Positions 1 to 5,453 of a stretch of DNA of 5,453 bases are shown here, piece after piece. Below the pieces are notes generated by a model that saw only the letters and a list, made by a program, of their open reading frames with translations, was not told the origin of the DNA and did not search any database. How positions within the stretch are numbered: position 1 is the stretch's first letter; each line of letters starts with the position of its first letter. This DNA comes from Accumulibacter sp. (GTDB lineage Bacteria; Pseudomonadota; Gammaproteobacteria; Burkholderiales; Rhodocyclaceae), in NCBI GenBank assembly GCA_031284185.1, contig JAITAJ010000174.1, forward strand, positions 1 through 5,453, read 5' to 3'. The translations under genes and the position numbers were made by a program.

Positions 1-1
1 C

Positions 2-1147
2 TGTGGCTTCATCGCCATGTTGGTCACGAATATGCTTGATGGCCCCGCGATTCAGTGAATGCGAATACCCGGCCAACTCCGGCGCGTCCTGTTCCAGCTT
101 GCCGCCCAGGTCTGTCCAGAACACCGCCCGCGCGTCCGTCGTTCCGTTCCACAAGGAAAGCGCCCCGTCCGCTTCCGTGACGTGTTTCCAGCCTCTCGGC
201 GGCTGCGCGGCCAGCGCCCTGATTCAGCCCTTCCCCCGTCCCTTCCGCCGCCGCGAAGTTCACCTTTCGCTTCTGGTACAGCGCTTCCGGCATCATCCCC
301 ATCTGCGCCGCTCGAACGGCGTAGTAGGCGGAGTACAAGGTGGCGTAGCCTTCGCTCACGTCCTTCGTGAAGCGACCGAGGGCGTTCATCTCATCCAGAA
401 TCGATTGTTTCACCGCTTCCCGGCTGGCCCGGAACACCTCGTCGCCGTCCTCTTCGGAAATCAAGCGCTCGATGTCGGCCTTGAGTTCGCTGGCCGCGCC
501 GCTCTGCATGTACTCCTTCGCCTCGCGTTGCGTCCATCCTTCCGGAGAGACCCGCAAGTCCTGGATCAGCGACGGCGAGTTTTCCACGGGGACGATCCGC
601 GCGGCGTATTCCTCCACCGGAATGGCGATATCTCCGCCGGTCTGTGCCGCGTCCGCGATCTGCGCGGCCACCGAGGGCGAGACGGCGGCCAACGGTTCGG
701 CCAGGCCCGATTGCGCCAGCGTCTTGGCGTCGATGTAGACGTGCGTCACCGGGCCGTCTTCGGTCGCCGCGGCGATGAATCCCTCGAAGGTCTCGGGGGA
801 TCGCTCCGCCACCTTGCTCACGGCAATGAGCTGGTTGATTTTGGAAAGGGCTTCGGCTCCGGATTCGGCGCGTTCGGCCTGGACTTCCTCTTTCTCGAAA
901 CGCGCCAGCACCTTGCCGACGCCGCCCATCACGGCGGCTTGTCCGCCGCCCGCGAAGAGCGTCGACAGCGCCGTTTGCAGGGCCGCGTCCGGGCGCTCGG
1001 GCAGGTAGTCGACAACGGAGTTTTCGGGTTTGAGCACCGCCCATTCGTTCATGTCTTGCAGGTGCGTCGCCAACTGTTCGCCGCCCTGTTCCTTGACGAG
1101 GTATTCCAGCGCCTTGCGGGGAATCTGGCCGGGTTTCAGCAAAGAGC
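2..1147 (-). pseudogene. Phage polyvalent virion-type protein, fragment, frameshifted
   Basis: This minus-strand reading frame resembles the middle and C-terminal part of very large multi-domain phage proteins thought to be packaged or injected with DNA. Family-like stretches are VTHVYIDAKTLAQSG, GGDIAIPVEEYAARIVP and GRFTKDVSEGYATLYSAYYA followed by MGMMPEALYQK. The frame is coherent from about 1147 down to the segment GEGLNQ near 220. After that the same frame reads arginine/glycine-rich nonsense to a stop at 24. Removing one base from the CCC run at 217-219 restores a sensible continuation to the left edge: ALAAQPPRGWKHVTEAD, then VFWTDLGG, then HSLNRGAIKHIRDQHGDE. That end resembles the nuclease-like domains at the C-termini of phage head or injected proteins (inference). 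The N-terminus is missing: above about 1147 the DNA matches TnpB on the other strand, so the TTG at 1178 is not a real start. The protein continues beyond the left edge. Family assignment is from remembered motifs; the exact phage type is unknown. Confidence 0.72.
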
Positions 1148-1532
1148 GGATATGGGCTTCGTCGAGTTTCGGCGGCAACTGGAATACAAAGCGGCGATAC
1201 GTGGCGGCCGGATCGTGGCGGCGGACAGGTTCTTTCCAAGTTCAAAGCCGTGTTCCGCCTGCGGGCACAAGTTGGAAGCATTACCCTTGTCAGCGCGCGA
1301 ATGGACGTGCCCAGAATGTGGCGCACACCACGACCGTGACGTGAGTGCCGCCATCAACTTGAGAAATCACGCCGTGAGTTCCACTGTGCCCGCCTGTGGA
1401 GAGGAAGGCTCTGGCTTAAGCGCCTTGCCCTCGTGGTAAAACCGGGACGAAACCGGCCTCGGCGAAAAGCAGGAACCCAACGGTGAATCCGCCCATGCGC
1501 AGAAATGCGCAGGCAAGAGCAGGTTGGCATAG
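1147..1532 (+). pseudogene. tnpB: TnpB (IS200/IS605-type) C-terminal remnant
   Basis: TnpB is the RNA-guided RuvC-like nuclease carried by IS200/IS605-type elements. Only its C-terminal third remains. It starts abruptly with DMGFVEFRRQLEYKAA at about 1147, continues GGRIVAADRFFPSSKPCSACG and ends in DRDVSAAINLRNHAVSSTV. The four-cysteine zinc ribbon is intact (CSAC at 1251-1262, CPEC at 1308-1319), and the last RuvC Asp lies in DRDVSAAINL (1332-1361). The RuvC I and II motifs and the N-terminal domain are absent, so it is inactive. The main frame stops at 1437-1439 after GSGLSALPSW. Typical tail residues then appear in other frames: TKPASAK in the +1 frame (1447-1467) and KQEPN back in the original frame (1467-1481), which suggests indels, one of them probably at AAAA 1465-1468. 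The final stop would be TAG 1530-1532. The fragment lies between a phage gene and an integrase remnant, both truncated at the junctions. The call is secure; the exact ends are approximate. Confidence 0.9.
1496..1511 (+). other. Small GAAA-loop hairpin at the TnpB remnant's 3' end
   Basis: TGCGCA at 1496-1501 and again at 1506-1511 can form a six-base-pair stem closed by a GAAA tetraloop. It sits in the last bases before the integrase remnant, where a TnpB-type element would have its right end and where the omega RNA scaffold is normally encoded. It may be a remnant of the right-end hairpin or of the guide-RNA scaffold. TGCGCA is self-complementary, so a chance occurrence in GC-rich DNA is quite possible. 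No T-run follows, so it is not an intrinsic terminator. Confidence 0.35.
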
Positions 1533-1756
1533 GTCGGAAGAACGGTTCACGATCTGAAACACACATTTGGAAGGCGACTCAAGGCGGCGGGCGTGCCGGT
1601 CGAGGGTCGGCAGGTCTTGTCGGGCACAAGTCCGGCAGCGTGACGACGCACTATTCTGGATTAGAACTTGCCGCGCTGACCAAGGAGGCGAACAAGGTAT
1701 CCGCTTCGTACAGCAGCGCGCCGGTCTCGACCATTTTAAAGAGAAGAGCGGCATGA
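1533..1756 (+). pseudogene. Tyrosine recombinase (phage integrase) C-terminal remnant, frameshifted
   Basis: This is the C-terminal catalytic end of a site-specific tyrosine recombinase. The first frame (1533 to about 1619) reads TVHDLKHTFGRRLKAAGVPV then EGRQVL, the HxxR box region, with Lys in place of the usual Arg. A missing base near 1620 moves the frame. The second frame reads GHKSGSVTTHYSGLELAALT then KEANKVS and ends at TGA 1754-1756. It contains the GHKS second-histidine motif and the nucleophile tyrosine in THYSG. The arm-binding and core domains and the first catalytic Arg are missing, and a TAG at 1530-1532 closes the first frame upstream, so the gene is dead. It points at the 3' end of tRNA-Pro(GGG) 55 bases away, the usual geometry for an integrase beside its tRNA attachment site. 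It was probably interrupted by the TnpB-type element to its left. Confidence 0.88.
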
Positions 1757-1764
1757 AGTCCCAC

Positions 1765-1796
1765 AAAAAACAAGGCCATTCTGTAATGAATGGCCT
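1765..1796 (-). terminator. Intrinsic terminator of tRNA-Pro
   Basis: Read on the minus strand, a perfect nine-base-pair stem AGGCCATTC/GAATGGCCT (1796-1788 with 1781-1773) has a six-base loop and is followed by TTGTTTTTT (1772-1764 region). It begins 15 bases after the tRNA CCA end, so it is well placed to end the tRNA transcript. It lies between the tRNA and the integrase remnant. If the island integrated at the tRNA 3' end, this terminator may have been brought in by the island. Confidence 0.87.
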
Positions 1797-1811
1797 ATAA
1801 ATCCTGGTATC

Positions 1812-1889
<78 letters not shown>

Positions 1890-1898
1890 CAGGACGCG

Positions 1899-1904
1899 AT
1901 TATA
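1899..1904 (-). promoter_or_regulatory. -10 box of the tRNA-Pro promoter
   Basis: A consensus TATAAT reads on the minus strand 10 bases before the mature tRNA 5' end, followed by a GC-rich stretch (CGCGTCC) of the kind seen at stringently controlled stable-RNA promoters. No clear -35 hexamer lies 16-18 bases upstream (the best positions read GAGTGC or AGTGCA), so the upstream half is weak or factor-assisted. Confidence 0.6.
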
Positions 1905-2104
1905 ACCCAAGCACATGCTTTGCACTCGAATTCGACGTATTTTCCAGGGGCTCAGGCACGAAACACATCCGCGACGCCTGATTCGTCGTGGTCTGGCGCT
2001 TCGCATGTCGGCCAAGAGCGGTCTTTTCCGCCGGACGGCATCACTTGCCGACGGACGGCGCGCACCCTGCGGAAAGATTGCCGGCGGCCTGTTTTTGAAC
2101 GGAA
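1905..2104. other. Non-coding spacer between bamD and tRNA-Pro
   Basis: About 200 bases with no supported gene. Short open frames here have no recognisable protein character. GGACGGC occurs twice (2033-2039 and 2053-2059) around TGCCG/CGGCA, giving a weak imperfect hairpin. No good hairpin plus T-run follows the bamD stop, so no intrinsic terminator for bamD can be named. Confidence 0.5.
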
Positions 2105-2899
2105 TTACCAGAGCTTCCACCACGGCTCGGGCCGATCCAGCCCGCGTGTGTAATAAACGCTGTTCGGAAAATTCTTGCGCATGACGCGCTCGGCGTCATC
2201 ACGCAGATCGTTCATGCCAAGCAGATCGTAAGCCTGCACCATGATGAACAGCGCTTCTTCCGTGGCGGGCACGTCGGGATATGACTTCACCGCGTACTGA
2301 GCGCGGTTGATGGCGGCCAGGTAGGCGCCGCGCCTCATGTAATAACGCGCGACATGGACTTCGAGCTGGGCCAGCGCGCCGACCAGGTAAGTCATGCGCT
2401 GTGTGGCGTCCGGCGCGTACTTGCTGTTCGGGAAGCGGGTGACCAGCTCGCGAAAGGCGTTGAACGACTCGCGCGCGCCCTTGGGGTCGCGCTCGGTCAT
2501 GTCCTGCTGACTGACGAGGCCCATCAGGCCCAGGTCCTCATTGAAATCGATCAGTCCGCGCAGGTAATAGACGTAGTCGACGTTCGGGTGGTTCGGATGC
2601 AGCTTGATGAAACGATCGCAGGCGACGAGGGCGGATTCCTTCTCGCCGGATTTCCAATAAGCATAGGCCAGGTCGATCTGCGCCTGCTGTGCGAAACGGC
2701 CATACGGGAAACGCGATTCGAGCTTCTCGTAATAGCCGATGGCCTGTTCGTAGGCGCCCTCGTTGAGCGACTGCTTGGCTTCGGTATACAACTTGTTGGC
2801 CGACCAGCCGGAGGTTTCGTCCTTGACCTCGGGCAGCAATCCGCAAGCGGCGAGGAACATGGTGACGAAAAGGACCGCAGTTGTCGCTAAACTACGCAT
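2105..2899 (-). CDS. bamD: Outer membrane assembly lipoprotein BamD
   Basis: BamD (YfiO/ComL) is the essential lipoprotein of the BAM complex, which folds beta-barrel proteins into the outer membrane from the periplasmic face. The 264-residue product starts with a lipoprotein signal (MRSLATTAVLFVTMFLAAC) whose lipobox LAAC makes Cys19 the lipidated residue. Gly at +2 agrees with outer-membrane sorting. The mature part is built of tetratricopeptide-like helical repeats, roughly residues 34-66, 72-104, 140-165, 177-207 and 213-244. Family hallmarks include the FPYGRFAQQAQIDLAYAYWK segment, RFIKLHPNHPNVDYVYYLRG, and VARYYMRRGAYLAAINRAQ. Length and ending (EPWWKLW) are normal and the frame is intact. 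A TATAAT lies 72 bases upstream (2976-2971) and GGGAC may act as a weak ribosome site. The gene is divergent from rluD, a common betaproteobacterial arrangement. Confidence 0.97.
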   Translation of the reverse strand: MRSLATTAVLFVTMFLAACGLLPEVKDETSGWSANKLYTEAKQSLNEGAYEQAIGYYEKLESRFPYGRFAQQAQIDLAYAYWKSGEKESALVACDRFIKLHPNHPNVDYVYYLRGLIDFNEDLGLMGLVSQQDMTERDPKGARESFNAFRELVTRFPNSKYAPDATQRMTYLVGALAQLEVHVARYYMRRGAYLAAINRAQYAVKSYPDVPATEEALFIMVQAYDLLGMNDLRDDAERVMRKNFPNSVYYTRGLDRPEPWWKLW

Positions 2900-2900
2900 G

Positions 2901-3956
2901 ATGAACGTCCCAGATGAAAAAATCGGCGCAGGCCAGAGCGTTGTTCGAGAGCAAGGCGAAGAACGCGCCGATTATAGCGCAAACTCTTGCCGGGCTTCGC
3001 GGATACCGGACGGCGATGGCGGCCTCCGCCTCGATCTCGGACTGCTCAGGTGCTGGCCGCGGCATTCGCGCAGCCGCTTGCAGGTCTGGATTCGGGATGG
3101 ACGGGTGCGGATCGACGGCGAGGTCGTCCGCGAGCCTCGGCACAAGCTGAGAGGCGGCGAGTTCATCGAGCTGGACGAAGCGCCGGATGAACGCGCGCTC
3201 GCCCCATGCCCGGAGGCGATCGCCCTGAACGTCGCGCATCAGGACGAGGCGATCATCGTCATCGACAAGCCGGCCGGACTGGTCGTGCATCCGGGCAACG
3301 GGAATTGGAGCGGCACCTTGCTCAATGCCCTGCTGCATCATGATCCATCGCTGGAGAGGGTACCGCGCGCCGGCATCGTACACCGGCTCGACAAGGACAC
3401 CAGCGGACTGATGGTCGTCGCCCGCACGCTGGAAGCGCAGACCGATCTCGCGCGCCAGCTTGCCGCGCGTACCGTCAAGCGCCATTACCAGGCCCTGGTG
3501 CGCGGCGACGTCGAGCGCGGCGGCACGGTCGACGCGCCGATCGGTCGCCATCCGGCGCAGCGCACGAAGATGGCGATAGTCAGCCGGGGCAGACCGGCGC
3601 GCACGCATTACCGTATCGTCGAACGTTTCGTCGATTGCACGCTCATCGAATGCGCGCTGGAAACGGGGCGGACGCACCAGATCCGTGTGCATATGGCGTC
3701 GATCGGGCATCCGCTGGTCGGCGATCCGGTCTATGGCGGCGGCGTCGGGCGTGTGCCGGGCGGCCCGCCGTTTCCGCGTCAGGCGCTCCATGCGTGGCGT
3801 CTGGGGCTGATACACCCGTCGAGCGGGCGGTCGATGTTCTGGAAATCCGAGCTGCCCGAGGACATGCGTGAACTGATCGCCACCGCGCGCCTGTCGGCCC
3901 TCGCCGCTCGCGCCGGGGAGGGGGACGGGAACCGGGCCGGGAATCACGCGCGATGA
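2901..3956 (+). CDS. rluD: 23S rRNA pseudouridine synthase RluD
   Basis: RluD converts uridines 1911, 1915 and 1917 (E. coli numbering) in helix 69 of 23S rRNA to pseudouridine, a late step in large-subunit assembly. An S4-like RNA-binding domain begins at GLRLD (residue 41) and continues through PRHSRSRLQVWIRDGRVRID. The catalytic domain has INKPAG-like VIDKPAGLVVHPG, then GIVHRLDKDTSGLMVVA with the catalytic Asp at residue 164 (codon 3390-3392). Later come RHPAQRTKMA and ETGRTHQIRVHM (residues 254-265), then GHPLVGDPVYGG. All of these fit RluD rather than other Rlu enzymes. The start is uncertain: ATG 2901 is the nearest standard in-frame start, but it puts the S4 domain about 24 residues further in than in E. 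coli and lies inside the bamD leader. No ATG, GTG or TTG in this frame lies between it and GLRLD. The gene overlaps pgeF by four bases (ATGA), so the two are probably co-transcribed and coupled. Confidence 0.95.
   Translation: MNVPDEKIGAGQSVVREQGEERADYSANSCRASRIPDGDGGLRLDLGLLRCWPRHSRSRLQVWIRDGRVRIDGEVVREPRHKLRGGEFIELDEAPDERALAPCPEAIALNVAHQDEAIIVIDKPAGLVVHPGNGNWSGTLLNALLHHDPSLERVPRAGIVHRLDKDTSGLMVVARTLEAQTDLARQLAARTVKRHYQALVRGDVERGGTVDAPIGRHPAQRTKMAIVSRGRPARTHYRIVERFVDCTLIECALETGRTHQIRVHMASIGHPLVGDPVYGGGVGRVPGGPPFPRQALHAWRLGLIHPSSGRSMFWKSELPEDMRELIATARLSALAARAGEGDGNRAGNHAR
2971..2976 (-). promoter_or_regulatory. Probable -10 box for bamD
   Basis: TATAAT reads on the minus strand 71 bases before the bamD ATG, implying an untranslated leader of about 65 bases. 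The preceding sequence shows no convincing -35 hexamer (GAAGCC at 17-base spacing). The same bases lie within the apparent 5' part of rluD on the other strand, so the divergent promoters must be packed together or overlap. Confidence 0.5.
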
Positions 3957-4780
3957 CCATAGCGACGAAGATGGCGATCGACGGCCCCGACTGGATCGTT
4001 CCCGGCTGGCCGGCGCCCGCCGGGGTCGGCAGCCTGGCCACGACCCGACGGGGCGGCGTCAGCATCGGCGTGTACGCCGCGCTCAATCTTGGTGAGCACG
4101 TGGGCGACGATCCGGCGGCGGTTGCCGTCAACCGGGAGATCGTTCGGCGGCGGATCGGCGCGCGGACGGTCTGGCTCAGGCAGGTTCACGGCGCGCGGGT
4201 GATCGATGCGGCGGCCTGTGCCGGATCGTTTCCGCCGGAAGCCGACGCGGCTTTCACGCGGCAAGCCGGCGTGGCCTGCGCGGTGATGACCGCCGATTGC
4301 CTACCGGTACTGTTCTGCGATGTCGATGGAACGGTCGTGGCGGCAGCGCACGCCGGGTGGCGCGGCCTGCTCGCCGGAGTGCTGGAGGCGACGGTCGCGG
4401 CGATGGCGGCGCCTGGCCGGGAATTGATGGCCTGGTTCGGTCCGGCCATCGGCCCGCAAGCGTTCGAGGTCGGCGCCGAGGTGCGCGAAGCGTTCGTCGG
4501 CGCCGATCCAGACGCCGCCGCCGCGTTCAGGCCGACCGGCGGCGGCAGATGGCTGGCCGACATCTATCTGCTCGCCCGGCAGCGCTTGGCCGGATGTGGC
4601 GTGACACGTGTGTTCGGCGGCGGCTCATGCTCGGTGACCGAGACGGCGCGTTTCTTTTCCCATCGCCGCGACGGGCGAACCGGACGCATGGCGTCGCTGA
4701 TCTGGATTTCAGAAGACAGCGGTTTGAGAGGACAGAAGACAGAGAAACCGAGCGCTCGGGTTCAGAGGACAGCGGCTTGA
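3953..4780 (+). CDS. pgeF: Peptidoglycan editing factor PgeF (YfiH/LACC1 family)
   Basis: PgeF (YfiH, formerly 'multicopper polyphenol oxidase', DUF152) removes wrongly incorporated L-Ser from peptidoglycan stems, working on the UDP-MurNAc-peptide precursor. Its fold also has purine nucleoside phosphorylase/deaminase activity in relatives such as LACC1. The zinc-binding catalytic trio is visible: His79 in WLRQVHG, Cys116 in TADCLPVLF and His133 in AAHAGWRGL. Further signatures are SLATTRRGGVS, YAALNLGEHVGDD, GPAIGPQAFEVG and FFSHRRDGRTGRMASLIW. Translation starts at ATG 3953, overlapping the rluD stop as ATGA, which implies translational coupling; an alternative ATG is codon 7. The family normally ends at about Ile252 (MASLIWI). 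Here 23 extra residues (SEDSGLRGQ... to VQRTAA) are read from a direct-repeat patch, which also supplies the stop. The core appears complete and functional. Confidence 0.97.
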   Translation: MTIATKMAIDGPDWIVPGWPAPAGVGSLATTRRGGVSIGVYAALNLGEHVGDDPAAVAVNREIVRRRIGARTVWLRQVHGARVIDAAACAGSFPPEADAAFTRQAGVACAVMTADCLPVLFCDVDGTVVAAAHAGWRGLLAGVLEATVAAMAAPGRELMAWFGPAIGPQAFEVGAEVREAFVGADPDAAAAFRPTGGGRWLADIYLLARQRLAGCGVTRVFGGGSCSVTETARFFSHRRDGRTGRMASLIWISEDSGLRGQKTEKPSARVQRTAA

Positions 4781-4783
4781 GAG
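4708..4783. repeat. Degenerate CAGARGACAG direct repeats with a 12-base palindrome
   Basis: Two 23-base copies at 4708-4730 and 4761-4783 differ at only two positions and share the core GACAGCGGYTTGAGAG. A shorter unit CAGAAGACAG occurs at 4710-4719 and 4733-4742, with CAGAGGACAG at 4763-4772. Between the long copies is the perfect palindrome CCGAGCGCTCGG (4748-4759). The patch begins within the last normal codons of pgeF and ends 15 bases before the IS110-family transposase stop. Because 53 bases separate the copies, they are read in different frames of pgeF. Confidence 0.8.
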
Positions 4784-4798
4784 CAACCGTGTTAGCCG

Positions 4799-5453
4799 TC
4801 AAGCGTTTTCTGCGAACCAATGGGAATTGTTTTTCAGCATGGTATTCATGAGGGTCAAGAGTTTTCTCATGCAGGCGACGAGAATGACTTTGGGTGGTTC
4901 GCCGGCCTGCTCGAGGCGATCAGCAAAAACCCGGGTGACTGGAGTGCAACGCCGTGCCGAGAGAGCCGCCATGTACAGGGCCGCTCGCCGTTCGGCGCGA
5001 CCGCCCCAGACGAAGCGTTTCCCGCGATGCTGGCCGCTGTCGTTGGCCAGGGGTGCCATGCCTGCCAGCGCCGCGATCTTGCGGCGGCAGAGCGTGCCCA
5101 GTTCCGGGCATTGGGCCAACAGAGTCAGCGTCGTCACCTGGCCGATGCCTGGGATGCCGCGCAACAGGTCGTCCTTGACCCACCAGACCGCTGAGGCGCG
5201 TAGGCATTGGTTCAGATCCTCATCCTTCTCGGCGATACGCTTCTCCAGCCAGGCAATGGGCGCCTTCAAGTCTTTCTGGACCTTTTTCGAGACGATCCAC
5301 TCGAGCCGGAGAGACTCCTGGACGCGCATCTCGGCCCGTTGGCGGCGTCGGTTGAGCAGATCGTCCAGGGCACGTGTCTCGTCATCCTCGAGCGGACGCG
5401 CCTCGGGCCGGATGCCACGCGGGCAAACGCCGCCAGGATCATGGCGTCGACCC
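4799..5453 (-). pseudogene. IS110-family transposase, C-terminal part, apparent frameshift, partial
   Basis: IS110-family enzymes are DEDD recombinases that move circular intermediates; some are guided by a bridge RNA from the element's non-coding end. The visible part covers the coiled linker (LEDDETRALDDLLNRRRQ, about 5390-5335) and the C-terminal Transposase_20 domain: LLRGIPGIGQVTTLTLLAQ, then RRKIAALAGMAPLANDSG. The probable catalytic Ser of NDSG is codon 5038-5036. After it come GKRFVWGGRAERRAALYMAA and KVILVACMRKLLTLMNTML, ending at TGA 4801-4799. At the edge, VDAMILAAFARV (the end of the DEDD domain) is in a different frame from GIRPEARPLEDD. One base is missing near 5415-5417 (minus-strand GTGGC), so the full enzyme is probably not made unless recoded. 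The N-terminal catalytic residues are outside the window. The gene converges on pgeF. Confidence 0.9.

Noticed and set aside
3..1146. Long plus-strand open frame leading into the TnpB segment
   Set aside because: Only the part after about 1147 has TnpB character. The rest is Arg/Phe/Gly-rich antisense of the phage gene, kept open by high GC.
1148..1178. TTG at 1178 as the start of the phage protein
   Set aside because: The bases above about 1147 match TnpB on the plus strand, so this start arises from the junction and is not native.
1926..1935. Palindrome TCGAATTCGA upstream of tRNA-Pro
   Set aside because: Ten bases, single occurrence, poorly placed as an operator, and no known regulator suggested; likely chance.
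2892..3947. Long minus-strand frame opposite rluD
   Set aside because: It is a GC-driven shadow; the plus strand encodes a clear RluD with all its motifs, and the minus product matches nothing recognisable.
4297..4851. Arg-rich plus-strand frame overlapping pgeF
   Set aside because: Shadow of pgeF in another frame with no family features.

Overview
The window looks like a GC-rich betaproteobacterial chromosome. The evidence is the arrangement bamD <- | -> rluD-pgeF, a common neighbourhood in Betaproteobacteria, together with the close fit of each protein to its family. The order or genus cannot be fixed from this sequence alone. The right-hand two thirds is conserved housekeeping DNA. Both ends are mobile-element debris.

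Left block (1-1756) is decayed mobile DNA. A large phage 'polyvalent' virion-type protein lies on the minus strand and runs off the left edge. It has a one-base frameshift at a CCC run (217-219) and its N-terminus is missing. It is cut at about 1147 by the C-terminal third of a TnpB (IS200/IS605-type) RNA-guided nuclease on the plus strand, whose last residues are spread over several frames. Next comes the C-terminal catalytic end of a tyrosine recombinase (phage integrase), also on the plus strand, with its own one-base deletion near 1620. The integrase remnant ends 55 bases before the 3' end of a tRNA-Pro(GGG) gene. The simplest reading is an old prophage or island integrated at the tRNA 3' end, invaded by a TnpB element, then collapsed by deletion and point indels.

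Centre (1757-2104): tRNA-Pro(GGG) on the minus strand, with encoded CCA, a TATAAT -10 box in front and a strong intrinsic terminator behind. About 200 bases with no supported gene separate it from bamD.

Right centre (2105-4780): bamD (outer-membrane beta-barrel assembly lipoprotein, minus strand) is divergent from rluD (23S rRNA pseudouridine synthase), which overlaps pgeF (peptidoglycan editing factor, YfiH/LACC1 family) by 4 bases in an ATGA junction. The rluD start is unclear. The pgeF C-terminus carries a 23-residue tail encoded by a degenerate CAGARGACAG direct-repeat patch.

Right edge (4799-5453): the C-terminal part of an IS110-family transposase on the minus strand, convergent with pgeF, running off the window and apparently frameshifted near 5416.

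I do not see a convincing new biological system. The most interesting points are the nested element graveyard at the tRNA, the cryptic nuclease-like phage C-terminus hidden by a frameshift, and the repeat patch between pgeF and the IS110 element.
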